From: Armigeres subalbatus
Taxonomy: Eukaryota > Arthropoda > Insecta > Diptera > Culicidae
Direction of reading: 5' to 3'
DNA length: 64,000 bases
Assembly: GCF_024139115.2 (NCBI RefSeq)
Contig: NC_085140.1
Span: 431,829,240 to 431,893,239 of the forward strand
Both the position numbers and the translations under genes were made by a program. Shown here in pieces: positions 45,236 through 56,454 of this stretch (its first letter is position 1; every line of letters starts with the position of its first letter). The notes beneath the pieces were generated by a model, which did no database searches, was not told where the DNA came from, and saw only the letters and a list, made by a program, of their open reading frames with translations.

Positions 45236-48200
45236 CGATTGCCGAATATAATCCTCAATGAACTCTAACATAGTCTATTGAAAATTCAAAAAATAATTCT
45301 CGTTATTGCATATTACAACTTTAACCATTTGATTGATAAGCTTTCGTGAATACTGTGTACTTAATTCTTCAATACATTGAATTTTGCTGAATAAACATTC
45401 CTCACGATATTTTTCTTCCATCAAATCCTTCTCTGAATCAAGAATTCTATGGAACAGCTTTTAATCACCTCTCTCATAAACATTGTGATAACACTTATCC
45501 GAAAGTATTCGTATCCCACTTCTTTCTTTTCTCGGAATCGATTCAAGAGCGTCACTCAAGGAATCATCTTGACCTTTTGAGTTTTCCACCCCATAACCAT
45601 AGCCTGGGCTTTGTTATTTCGTATCGATTTTCTCCTCCTTTGCACTTTCCCAGAGCCGTACGAGCCTAATCGGTGCCAAAAGCAAAACCTCTTTATCGTT
45701 CGCAATCTGACGCAGTAGCAATATCATCATTTTTATTCGTTGGACGTACACAGACAGACCATCGCCGCACAGGGCGGAAGTTGAGAGGTCAATAAAAATT
45801 GAACCCCCAGCTCAACCGCCGAATTTATGTACACTCTCCAGTAGCAGGGCAGTTCATGTGTTGTTCCTCGTGTGGGAACATTTCACAACATGGTGCTTGA
45901 GTGCCCCGTCGCGTCGCCGCTAATCCAACCAACCTTTCCCAACCCCTCCGTCGTCGGTGGGCTGAGATTAGGGTCAGCGGTAATTCGAAGACCCCGTGCA
46001 CAAACAAACTAATTCATCCGAGTGAATGTGAGGGTGGTGTACCGGTATTGAAGGCACGTAAAGAAAACACATTTTCCGATGCCAGGAACAAACAACAACA
46101 ACATCATTGCCTGGTTTTCGATTAGCCCTTTTTGCGCTCCAACTTTCCAGCATCCGGGGACCGGATGGCCGCTCCACAGCTAGCAGAAGGTGGCGAAAAG
46201 GCATATAAATGTTCACATCCGATCCCAATATTTATGGATTTCACTTCTTTTGTTCGTGCGGTGTGGGTGGGGAGGCGGCAGGGTGGAATGGGTGATTAAC
46301 AGCACTCGCTTTGGTAAAGCTGCTGCTGTTTCAGGTCAATCGATTTAGTGCAGAATTTGCAATTGCAAACGAATGCTTGTTCATGCGGACGGACGTCATT
46401 CACTGCTGACCGCACCGGTTCGCAGCCCGGCGCGGTTGGGCAGGGCTTTCAGCTTCGCTGCACAATGGGAATCGATATTGACACCAACGGCTCAGCAGCC
46501 GTCCGACCCATTTGCCGAGGGGTGACCCAGTTTCGGGGGCATTTCTGCGTGTTTTATAATAATATCAGCAAATCACAATATTATAGTAATCGCTTTTGAC
46601 CACCATACCGCCACTCGCCGCTCCGCTATCAAAGGCTGATGGCTGCGAAAATCGACTCAATGTGAGCGTGCATAGTTGCATATGTGGGAGGCTCCAAAGG
46701 TAATTGTCCGAAGTGATTAGCTATGGAAACACGAAATTGATTGGCACTTTGAATTGCGGTTTCGAATTCCAGTAATATTTGAAGCAGTGCCAGAAATTAT
46801 TTCCTCTGAACCGTTTAGGAGAAACTTACGTACCGGATTTGTTTGCAAATATGCATTCTCTAATACTCGTTTAATCGTTTTGCTGATTAAAAATGCAATG
46901 CAGGAAAATTGTTGACTGCTCATAAAATCTTTTGCTGAAGACTGCTCTTTTTTCCATTGCTACGAGATGTGATGTATGTTCTGCTTTCAATTATTGTTTT
47001 CACTCTAAACATCATATTTAGATTCAGTGTTTGAAATATGGCTTGTCAATCGATCACTGCATCACAGGTAGATAGCGCAATGTTTCCAAGGTTTCATCGT
47101 GGGCCGACAATCAGTTTCATATGATTACTGGTTCCAGCTCCGTCGTATGACGCGCGCTGAGGTGTGTTTAGGCATGAAATTACCGCGCGCTTGAAAAACG
47201 TACTCATGTTCAGCATTATGGGCTGCAATTTCATGGTTATGTAAGAAATTTTCGAGCACGACGAAGACGTCGACCACGAAAATAAAAAGTGAAACTGATT
47301 TTGAGACGATAACATTGTTCTCTCTAATTTCCGCGACCGTGGTTCATCCAACCGTCGGACCCTTCTAAAGCGACACTATTGATTCAAATAGTCCTATGAT
47401 TAAAGCGCGCGTTTGTTTCCAACATCGATCTTCAACCATTATGTGCCCAATTTGTATCCATTTTATGCTCTTTATCTGTGTGAGCTAGCATAGACATATG
47501 AATCAGCAAATTTTCTTGCCACACAAACGATGATACAAAAACAATATCTCCGGCGGAATGACGTAAATTGATGCTTTTTCGGAATGCCATAAGTCACGGC
47601 TTGCACCATCGCCGTCGGGGAGATTGATTAGGGCGCGGCGCGATATCATCTCGTGGATCATGCCTCCGAGCGAGGAAACATGTTGCAATTCGAGCAATCC
47701 GAACGATTTCTATTGAACTTAGGCGGCAGCGAAGCATTTCATACCGTTACGAAATATTTCTTTCCGAAACCCGGACGCACTTTCTCTTACGGTACGGGCG
47801 ACGTCATCCCCGAACGGATGAAGGAAATTCCAATCTCCCCCAGATTCAAGGTTAGCAGTCGCTATCAAAAGCTCATTCGATGATACCGTTTCCTTGGCAT
47901 TCCCTTTTTCTTCCTTTGCTCCGATCAACATACAACGGACTGGCTGGCTGGTTGGCTGTTTGTGAAAATAACAAGCGTACACGTACACAACTCTTTCGCT
48001 TCAATTTCCTGCTTCCCGAAAGAATGGTCTCCTATCGGGGGATCTCTTCCTGCATCTCGGCAACCTTGTACACACGGGTACACACGGCTGGAATGGAACG
48101 AGCTGCCGTTGTCAGTTGAGCGGGGTTCCTTTGTGCTCGCATCTCCGCACATGTGGGGCTGGTATCTTGGTAAGAAAAGAACGGATTCGCCTAATTGAGA

Positions 48201-48640
48201 TTGTTTCTTTCTTATGTGAACGTTCTTATATAAACAAATACATTCTTTTTAGGCTATCCTATTCCCTTTGATTCCGTTCAATTGCATCGAAATGTGTCCT
48301 TCCTATTGGATTCGATTACGTGTGGTACTGGACATTTGATTTCCCGTAATAATTCTTATTCATATGGATTAGGTTGCACTCGATTGATTCTATTTGATTC
48401 CGCTTGAATTCAAACTATTGCATTTTTCATAACATACGGTCAAGTTGATTGTATTCATATTTTTTTCGATTCTCTTCGGCCTAATTTCATCCTTGTACTG
48501 GTTTTTATTCGTTGTCACTGGATTCATTTCATTAGATTCGATTTCTTCTGATTAAACTCATTTCTTTCAATCTTTCGATCCCTCTAAATTTCATTCAACT
48601 CTATTTGCATATAGCCAATCAAATATTTGTGACAAATTTC
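45236..48640. other. No gene recognised
   Basis: Mostly non-tandem DNA. TATAAA at 46203-46208 and the short GC-richer stretches 45800-46600 and 47560-48130 are the only gene-like signals. The open frame 47653-47883 (begins MDHASERGNMLQF) is the most protein-like but has no domain I recognise and is matched by opposite-strand frames. From 48220 to 48630 GATTCGATT-type phrases recur loosely, possibly another decayed minisatellite. Confidence 0.4.
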
Positions 48641-49262
48641 CACCGAAAATTCTATAACATTTCCACGGGTGAATTACCCGATTTTCAACAAGAAGCTCTT
48701 TCAATTTTCCACGTTTTTTTCTTACAATTTTCCAAAGTCTTTTGATGCACGGGAAATTTTACGAATTTTCGTCCTATTTTTCATGGCGAATCTTCCAAAA
48801 TTTGATTTCCCAATGGACATTATTTTATTTTTTAAGGAAAATTATTCCGATTATCCTTTCAAATTTTCCACAAAAAATCACTTTGATTTACCACAGGAAA
48901 TGCTTTTAGATTTCTTTGGAAAATTCTTTCAATTGTCTACGGGAAATTCCTTTGAATTTCCACGAACAAATGTTTCGAATTCCTTTGGTAATTTCTCTAT
49001 AATTTACACGGTTTTTTTTTCACGGGAAATTCTTTTGATTTCCCACGGGACATTTTCCGATTTTTAACGGGACGGTGACTCGATTTTCCACGAAAAATTC
49101 TTTCATTTTTTTTTTATTTTCACAAGAATCTCTTTCAAATTTCAAAATTTTCTTCAGATTTTGTTCGGGGAATTCTTTGAAATTCAAAGTCTTTTTCTCG
49201 AAAAAATTACTTTAGAATTTCCACGAAAAATTTTCCCACAAAAAATATTCTCGTTTGGAATT
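48640..49262 (+). repeat. S3 satellite, locus 2
   Basis: Degenerate GAATTTCCACGGGAAATTC-type units. Core spacing at 48914, 48937 and 48960 is exactly 23. The copies are diverged with T-run expansions. The 132-codon frame at 48669-49067 is a repeat translation. About 15 bases further on, a CCAGAAAACCA-type short repeat begins. Confidence 0.75.
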
Positions 49263-49279
49263 TTCATTCAAAATGTTGA

Positions 49280-49375
49280 TTGTTGATTGTATTATAATCG
49301 CCAGAAAACCAACCGTCAGAATGACAATCGCCAGAAAACCATTCGTTAGAAAGCAGTTTGCCAGAATGTACCATT
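49280..49375 (+). repeat. CCAGAA-type short repeat
   Basis: ATCGCCAGAAAACCA occurs at 49298 and 49327, with further CCAGAA and TTAGAA variants to 49370. It is a relative of the TTCTGGCAAATG repeat at 51905-52080 and of the CCAGAA phrases at 53105-53185, and it leads directly into S1 array 5. Confidence 0.55.
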
Positions 49376-49377
49376 CC

Positions 49378-50218
49378 CTCCTCCTTTCAAGAGGCCAGGA
49401 AGCCTCCTTTCAAGAGGCCAGAAAGCCTCCTTTCAAGAGGCCAGGAAGCCTCCTTTCAAGAGGCCAGGAAGCCTCCTTTCAAGAGGCCAGGAAGCCTCCT
49501 TTCAAGAGGCCAGGAAGCCTCCTTTCAAGAGGCCAGGGAGCCTCCTTTCAAGAGGACAGGAAGCCTCCTTTCGGACGCCTCTTTCAAAAAGGTCCGGAAG
49601 CCTCGTTTTAAGGGACAAGGACGCCTCCTATCAAGAGGCTTGGAAGCTTCCTATCAAGAGGTTTGGAAGCCTCCTATCAAGAAGCTTGGAAGCCTCCTTT
49701 CAAGAGGCTTGGAAGCCGCTTTTCAAGAGGTTCGGAAGAAGCCTCCTTTCAAGATGCTCGGAAGGCTTCCTTCAAGAGGCTTGGGATCCTCCCTTCAAGA
49801 GGTTCGGAAGCGATCTTCAAGTGACCTGGATGCCTTCTTTCAGAAACCCGGAAGTCTTTTTATCGAGAGGCTCGAAAGCCTCGTTTTAAGTGGCATGGCC
49901 GCCTTCTTTCAAGAAGCTTGGAAGCCTTCTTTTAAGAGGTTGAAAGCCATTTTACAAAATCCTCAGAAGGCTCTTTTCAAGAGGTTCTGGAGGTTCCATT
50001 TAAGAGACTCTGAAACCTCCTTCTAAGGGGCTCGGAAGCCTCCATTCAAGAGGCTCTCAAGCCTCCTTTCAAAAGGCTCGGAAGCCTCCTTCCAAGAGTC
50101 TCGGAAGCGTCCTTTTCAGAAACTCGGAATTCTTCTTTCAAGTGGTTCGCAAGCCTCATTTCAAGAGGCTTGGAAACTTACCTTCAAGAGGCCTACTTTC
50201 AAGTGGTTCGGGGCTCAG
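49378..50218 (-). repeat. S1 satellite array 5 (decayed), reversed orientation
   Basis: The first eight or so units (49378-49570) are regular with the junction GAGGCCAGGAAGCC; after that units diverge steadily in both arms and linkers until the pattern is lost by 50218. Unlike arrays 2-4, arms have decayed as much as spacers, which marks it as an older, no longer homogenised block. The frames 49255-49611 and 49358-50026 are repeat translations. Confidence 0.85.
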
Positions 50219-51084
50219 AAGCCTCCAATAGTCCTGTAGGAAGCTTGATGGTTAAACTTTATGTGAATTGGATAGTTGCACGGAATAATAAACATTTCTG
50301 TGGGCTTCGTGGCCGTGCGATTAGCAACGTCAATCGTCTAGATGCGTGTGCAGTTGTGTGAATGTCCTGTCCGTTGTCTCATGCTAGACGTTAAGTGTTC
50401 AGTCTGTCCGACCTCTGGTCGAAGACGGTGATTCTGTCTTTTTTCTTTCTTTTATTTCAGGCCAATTAATGAAGAGTCGTTAGGGATATACACTGTTAGT
50501 TAACTATGGGCTATATTCCGTTAGTTTTCAGGTCCATTTTCAGTTACGTTTATTTTCATTTACAGCAAAACATAGCGGGTACCTCAATTAATGCGCAAAT
50601 TCGGAGGGGTACCTCTCATTAAAAAGGTTGAGAACCGCTGATGTAGACAGTTCTCGGCTTTCAGTCTTAATAGGATCATAAAAGGATATCCTTTCTAAAC
50701 CTGACGTTTCGGCCACATTTATTGCGCCTTTTTCAAAGGATAGAAAACACTCCGTTCCCTCGTTTGATCAATGCCCTCAGCATAATCGTTCGTCAATGTC
50801 ACCGGTGATGCCAATCCGTTTTGCGTTGGCGGTCTTTTCGAGTTCAAATTTCAAAAATATAAAATTACCTCCTACACTTCTTTTGCAGCGTCACTTGCGC
50901 GCCAAATACTCCATAATCAAAAAATATATTCATATTTGCCTAATACCAAACAAACTGTTTAGAATGGATATCATATTTCTTTGCCTCAAGCCAGACGCAG
51001 ACTTCATTTCAAAAATTGAATCATTTTTACGATTCGACAATAGCACTTTAAGTCATATTAAACAGCTATTTGCTTTCATTGAAG
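50219..51084. other. No gene recognised
   Basis: Non-tandem DNA. At 50640-50780 the wording GACGTTTCGGCCACATTTATT followed by CGCCTTTTTCAAAGG resembles ends of common arthropod retroelements, but no domain could be read. The open frame 50796-51206 runs into the 52-bp minisatellite and has no recognised domain. Confidence 0.4.
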
Positions 51085-51702
51085 AAGTTATAGAAGGAAT
51101 CATATCCACAATTGCCATATACGAACAAGGAGGCGGGCAAACACCTACTTCTAGAAAAGGAATAACATCTACTCTTGCCTTGATCGGAGCAATCGCCTTC
51201 TATTAAAAAATGGGTCTTATTCACCATATTTTCAAAGAAGGGATCACATCCACCATTGCATTGGCTTCATCTGGGCAAGCGCCTTCTTTTGAAGAAGGCA
51301 TCATATCCACCATTGATGTAATCGTGGTTGACGCCTATTTTTAAAGAAGGAATCACATACACCATTGCTTTAATTCAGACAAGTGCCTACTTTTGAAGAA
51401 GGGATCACATCCACCATTGCCTTAATCCAGGCAAGCGCCTTCTTTTAAAGATGTGATCACATCTACCATTGCCTTAATCCGGGCAAGCACCTACTTAAAA
51501 AAAACATCCACCATTGCCTTAATCCGAGCAAGCGCCTTCTTTTGAGCAAGGAATTATATCCACCATTGCTTTAATCCTGGCAAAAACCTATTTTTAAAAA
51601 GAGATCACATCCACCATTGCTTTAATCCGGGCAAACACCTATTTGAAAGAAAAGAATCACACCCGCCATTGCCTTTATCCGGGCATGCTGTCTTCGAAAG
51701 AA
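51085..51702 (+). repeat. 52-bp minisatellite with internal inverted repeat
   Basis: CCACCATTG-type anchors at 51250, 51308, 51359, 51411, 51463, 51508, 51560, 51611 and 51662 are about 52 bases apart (range 45-58). Each better-preserved unit contains GCCTTCTT, a three-base spacer and AAGAAGGC, a perfect 8-bp inverted repeat (best seen at 51281-51299). About 11-12 units, diverged at the left edge. Non-coding. Confidence 0.85.
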
Positions 51703-51904
51703 TTACGTCTCTTCAATTCTATTATCGACCGGCGCGATATTATATTCCTCACTAGAAAACATCTTCAAAACAACAACAAAATATAGAAAATGTCCCTTGC
51801 TGAATGACTCCCTTCCCTTTTGACGCTGTTCACAGTTATGCCAAAAGTTCATTACGTTATGAATTATTGCGCGAATCGAGCAAACGCGTGCATGGCAAAT
51901 AGGA

Positions 51905-52085
51905 GATAACCAATTCTGGCAAACGTGCATTCTGGCAAACGGCTTTCTGGGCAATGGTCTATTCTGGCAAATTGATTCTGGCAAAAAGCCTACTGGCAAA
52001 TGACTTTCTGGCGAATGTCATACAACCCAAAACATTTTCATAGATTTGGGGATTGTATGACATTTGCCAGAAACCCACTTGCCAA
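51905..52085. repeat. TTCTGGCAAATG short repeat with orientation switch
   Basis: TTCTGGCAAA-type units of 14-17 bp read forward from 51913 to 52015 and reversed after 52055. The switch is a foldback: 52005-52030 (starting TTTCTGGCGAATGTCATACA) is complementary, with two or three differences, to the segment ending at 52073. It resembles the 17-bp TTCGGCC repeat in length and in its AAATGAC core, and borders it at 52090. Confidence 0.65.
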
Positions 52086-52089
52086 AATG

Positions 52090-52382
52090 GGGAAAGGGCC
52101 GTTTGACCGAATACCGTTCGGCTGAATGCCATTTCGCCGAAGACCACTAGGCCGAATGCCGTTTGGCCGAATATACCATTTGGCAGAACAGACCATTAGT
52201 CCGAAAGGGTCATTTGACCGAAAGAGTCATTTGGCCGAAAGCCATTTGGCCAGAAGGGTGATTTGGCCGAAAGGGTCATTTAGCCGAATAGGTCATTTGG
52301 CCGAAAGGATCATTTGGCCCGAAGGGTCATTCGGCCGATTAGGAAATTTGGCCGAAAAGGTCATTTGACCGAATCGGTCATT
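52090..52382 (-). repeat. 17-bp TTCGGCC-type minisatellite, locus D (reversed)
   Basis: Complementary orientation (GGTCATTTGGCCGAAAG) with about 17 units of 17 bp. It is followed without a gap by the palindromic satellite at 52383. The 80-codon frame 52126-52368 is a repeat translation. Confidence 0.85.
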
Positions 52383-52988
52383 TGAAAAGTGAGAAATAGG
52401 GTGTGAAAAGTGAGACGTCTCATTACTTATTTCCCACTTCTCACTGTGAAAAGTGAGTAGTGTGAAGTGAGAAGTGTTACGTATCACTACTCACTTATCA
52501 CTTTTAATTTTTCAGAGTGAGGAGTAAGAAGTTAGGAGTGAGAAGTGAGACGTCTCTATTCTCACTCCTTATTTCTCAATTCTCACTGTTAAAAGTGAGT
52601 AGCGCGAAGTGAGTAGTGAAACGCCTCACTACCCACTTTGCACTAACTTTACACAGTGGGAAGTGAGAAATGAGGAATGAGGAGTGAGACGTCTCGCTTC
52701 TCACTCCTCATTTTTCGCTTCTCGCTGTTAAAAGTGAGAAGCGCGAAGTTAGTAGTGAGGCGTCTCATTACCCACTTAGCACTACTCACTTTTTACAATG
52801 AGAAGTGAGAAATAAGGAGTGAGAAGTGAAACGTGTCACTTCTCAGTCCTCATTTCTCACTTTTTACTGCAAAAAATGAAAAGTGTGAAGTGAGTAGTGA
52901 GACGTCTTTTAAAGTGAGAAGTGAGAAATGAGGAGTGAGTAGTGAGACGTCTCATTTTCCACTCCTCATTTCTCACTTTTCACTTTTC
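52383..52988. repeat. Palindromic satellite with GAGACGTCTC cores, locus 2
   Basis: Nine dyad centres at about 52412, 52475, 52547, 52619, 52686, 52757, 52829, 52899 and 52943. Five are exact GAGACGTCTC; the others are variants such as GAGGCGTCTC and GTTACGTATC. Spacing is close to 70 bp except the last (44). Between cores, GAGAAGTGAG and CTCACTTCTC blocks alternate and a second dyad CTCACTGT(G/T)AAAAGTGAG lies midway. Both strands are nearly the same sequence. No coding potential. Confidence 0.85.
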
Positions 52989-53185
52989 GGCCAAATGACT
53001 CTTTCTGCCGGATGGGTTGCGGCTTAATGGTTTGTTCGGCCTAGTGGCATTCGGCCCAATGGCTTTCGTTCGAATCGGTTTCGGCCAAACGACCCTTCCC
53101 CGTTAAAATGGACCGAATGCCAGAAAGTAATTTCCCAGAATGGACCATTCGCCAGAAAGCAATTTACCAGAACAGACCATGCCCC
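52989..53185. repeat. 17-bp TTCGGCC-type and CCAGAA-type repeats, locus E
   Basis: TTCGGCCAAATGACTC at 52987 begins a short run of 17-bp units to about 53095, followed by CCAGAA units (53110-53180) such as ATGGACCATTCGCCAGAAAG. These abut the MULE-like relic, and the C-terminal residues of its minus-strand frame 53024-53485 are translated from this repeat. Confidence 0.7.
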
Positions 53186-53905
53186 ATAAATTTCTATTTT
53201 AAATTTCTTATAATTATTCCTAATTATATTGTTACCTACTTTTGAAAAGTGCATTGAACCTATTATGAAATCCTTCAATCGAGTTTGTAGTGCTGGTAAA
53301 TTAACAATGGTTGATTTCCGAACATACCAAAAATCAGCTCGGAAACGAGGTCCACTCTTATTCTCCTTTAAGCATAAATCGTAATTCGTTGCCAAATATG
53401 CGAAGAAAGAACGCATAGACTTGGGAGTTGAATTTCTGACCAATCTGAATGCCTTTGGTATCTCTTTGGGAGGCAAGAAAGCCAACGCTTCTGTTTGTCG
53501 GAAAGGCTTTTGAAGGTTTAAGTTCTTGATAATTTCGCAAATTTTGAATTTTTTCCACTAGTTTTGGCTAGGCAAAATGAACATCCTTTCCTTGTTTCCT
53601 AGGCCTAAGGGAAAAACGCCTTAACTGCATTAATTTCTGTCGGTTCTAAGTCAGTAAGAATCAAAGGAGGATTGTTTGTTTTGGTAGCGCTCAATGCTTT
53701 TTTGTAAACTACCGCTCGTTTCGATGGAAGATGTACCTGAATAAGTGGTACAAACTGGAAGGTCCATTCCCAATGGAACCCGTGCATTGTGAAATTTTGA
53801 CGAAATCCACTCGGCGTAGATGAAAAAGTGCCATCAAGTATTACTACCATCGACTTATTCAATCTGGCAAGGTTTGGTTCAGTCGCAAAGGTCATGAGAC
53901 GACCC
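53186..53905 (-). pseudogene. MULE-like (Mutator superfamily) transposase relic
   Basis: The frame 53605-53895 (96 residues) has VVILDGTFSSTPSGFRQNFT with the first Asp at residue 21, then FVPLIQVHLPSKRAVVY, and LTDLEPTEINAVKAFFP with the second Asp at residue 82. This order and spacing are those of the MULE transposase domain (DDE-type). After a frameshift around 53490-53605, the frame 53024-53485 continues with AFLPPKEIPKAFRL and a region ending NLPALQTRLKDF, which matches the helical segment after the domain. N-terminal zinc finger and any terminal repeats are not visible. Broken and partial, so not active. Confidence 0.6.
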
Positions 53906-54555
53906 TCCTGAAGTTCCAGGTTTTAAATTACCTAAATGACACTGATAGGAAACCGAAAACCCAAAGACAGACAATTTTGACAACAGACCACTATTCTTCC
54001 ATTGAAGAAGACAAAATACAATTACCGAAACGTCGGACAGTAGTAAAACCCTGTTTTGACTGTAAAATTAAGACTGCTTGCCAAGAAAAAATCATAAAAT
54101 ATCGAAATTACAGTCCATCTATCATCATATTGAACAAAAGTTAAGTATTCGAAAAAAATTATGAGACTTTCGCATGACTCTGACTCTGTACACCAACCGC
54201 TACTGGCGGTTGTTGCACACTTTTATGTTATGGTTAATGCGTAAGTTTAAAGAAGGCAAAGCTATGTATTTTGTTTTATGTCGAGCAAATAAATAGGTTC
54301 TAAGAAGGCAAAATCTAGATTTTTTTCTTATTGTTCAGGCCAATGTGTCAATTCAAAGAAGGCAAAAGCCAGTACTTTGCCTTGCACCGGGAAAATGTGT
54401 GCATTTCCAGGAAGCAAAACCTAGAGGAAAAGGAAGAAAAAGAAGAAGCAAGAGAGATGAAGCAAATAGCAAGAGGGAGAGGGAAAGATTAAAAAGGAAC
54501 GAGAGGTAGAGAGCGCATTGAGAAGAAAAGCGGTGGGAGTGTGTTAAGTACCGAT
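53906..54555. other. No gene recognised
   Basis: Non-tandem DNA. The phrase AAGAAGGCAAA recurs at 54250, 54302 and 54357, about 52-55 bases apart, possibly a trace of a short repeat. A purine-rich stretch lies at 54418-54540. A GAAACGTCGG-type phrase near 54025 also occurs near 56085 and hints at a dispersed element. Confidence 0.4.
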
Positions 54556-55575
54556 GAATGTTACCAACCACGGAATGAATTACCGCCAATTTTTACACAG
54601 TGCGAAATGGAATACCGCGAAATTGTTGAATTTCCCCGAAGATCTTATCACGTTGTACCGAACAATCTATTTGTCGGTCCTCGAATACGGTAGTTTCTAT
54701 GTCCAGTCCGCTTCTTTATTTTCACTGACAGTCGTACCCTGGAGGCTGTTCGGTCAATTAAACCTGTAAAGCACTCAGCGTATCTTCTAACCGGGATACG
54801 GGAGTTGGGTAGATGGCTGTATTCAATTCGCCCGCAGATGTCGAAGCGTCCATGGTTCAAAAATTGAATATAGGACGAGACTTCATTCGAACCATGTGTC
54901 GTCTAATGTCCAATCATTACACTTTAAACGCACATCTTTTCAGGGTGAGGCTCTCGGAATCCAATCTCAGTGTTTGCGGTGAGAATTATCAGGACATTGA
55001 TCATGTCATGTAAGCGTGCGAGGAGAATCGCGGCCTGAACATCTCCGGGTCAGAGGAAAACAACCAAAGCCTATTAGAGAAGTGTTGGCGGGCCATGATT
55101 TTGAATACCTGTCCCTCGTCCACCAATTTGTGAAAGTTGCTGATGTAAGATTGTGATCTTAGTCTGCCAATCCCCTTGTCGGTCATATCCCATATCGAAT
55201 GTCTTCCTCTTGTTGTCCATTCCAATGTCTGTCATTAACCCCTTTCGTATGTCTTCCTCTCATTGTTGTCTCCCAAAGAAAAAATGAAATGTGAAATCGT
55301 TGTCGCCAAGAATGTCAACTATATGAACATCGTAATTACTTAAGCACCCTAAATTCCTTCCTTCCCTACTATATTATTGTATTCCCTAACCTCGACTAAA
55401 CCGCGAGTCTTTCGGTTCACCAAAACTTCGGTTCTACCAAAACTTCGGTTCTACCAAAACTTCGGTTCTACCAAAACTAAGCTTTAAGAAATGAATTGTT
55501 AAATTTGATTTCGGCTCCGTAACGCTTCACGGCATATGAGCCTCCAAAATAAACTAAAGATTAAAAAAAATCTTG
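54556..55575 (+). mobile_element. Jockey/LOA-like non-LTR retrotransposon 3' remnant
   Basis: The frame 54554-54769 includes LITLYRTIYLSVLEYGSFYV, which reads as the post-RT thumb region of LOA/Jockey-type elements. The frame 54813-55013 contains RTMCRLMSNHYTLNAHLF and LSVCGENYQDIDHVM, the cysteine-histidine segment near the C-terminus of these polyproteins. The long intervening region expected between the two is missing, so there is an internal deletion. A 3' untranslated region follows with three copies of a 17-bp CTTCGGTTCTACCAAAA unit (55420-55476), the phrase GAGCCTCCAAAATAAA and an A-rich tail near 55562-55572. Confidence 0.6.
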
Positions 55576-56454
55576 AATAAATTGCCTCTAAATATCATAC
55601 AACCCTTCACACTAAATTACTCAGAACGATATTATGGCAAACTGTATTCTAAGTGATCTATCGCCGAAAAAAAATGGAGAAGACTGGGCGAATGACTTTC
55701 TGGGGAATGTTCCAAATAGCATGGGTAAACCGCCAAATAGCATTCCGCGGAATGACTTTCGGTGAAAAGGTGCATTCCGTGAAATGTAGGTGAAGTTGTA
55801 TACAACCCCTTTTTATTATTATTAAATCATTTCATGCCTTATTAATGGCAGACATGTTCTTTTATGAATAAATCATTCAACTCTTCCTAAGTTTTCCATA
55901 TTAAAATGATTACAAAATCTTTGGAATTTTCGCAAAAAAGAACTTTGAACGTGAAATTCTTTGGATGAACTATTGAGAAACCGACTGTATATTTTTAATT
56001 CGATTTTAAGAACGGCTACGCAGTCTTGAAGATATTTGATTTATATTTGTTCGACGTTTCGATACCATACCCATAGAAACGTCGGACAAATATAATCTTG
56101 TTTTAATCTTCAAGACTACGTAGCTATTATTAGAATCGATAGTTTTGAATATTCTCGGAAAATTCTATTAAATTTTTCGCAAAAATTTCTTTTGAGTTTT
56201 TACAGAAAATGCTTTCAACATTTAACGTGAAGTTCTTTCGCATTTCCACAAGAATTTTTTCCAAATTTCCACGATTTTTTTTTCGAATTTCCTGAGACAT
56301 CTTCGGGAAATTCGTTTGATTTTCTTCAAAAAATTATTTCGAATTGCTTTGATTTTTTCACATGATTTTTACTGTTCTTTGGAAGATTTTTTATAATATT
56401 GTTGGAAAATTCTTCTGAATTTCATCAGATGTTTTTTTAATTTCTCCGCAAAGT
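55576..56454. other. Short repeats and S3 locus 3; no gene
   Basis: 55670-55800 carries decayed TTCTGG/TTCCGCGGAATG phrases related to the 15-17-bp repeats. 55905-56000 and 56150-56445 hold degenerate S3-type units (GAATTTCC, GGAAATTC, TTTTCGAATTTCC). Between them (56030-56125) an inverted pair, TTCGACGTTTCGATACC and its approximate complement, flanks a short loop. Confidence 0.5.

Noticed and set aside
47653..47883. Possible short coding exon
   Set aside because: The frame looks protein-like but has no recognised domain, no clear splice sites at its ends, and is open on the opposite strand as well.
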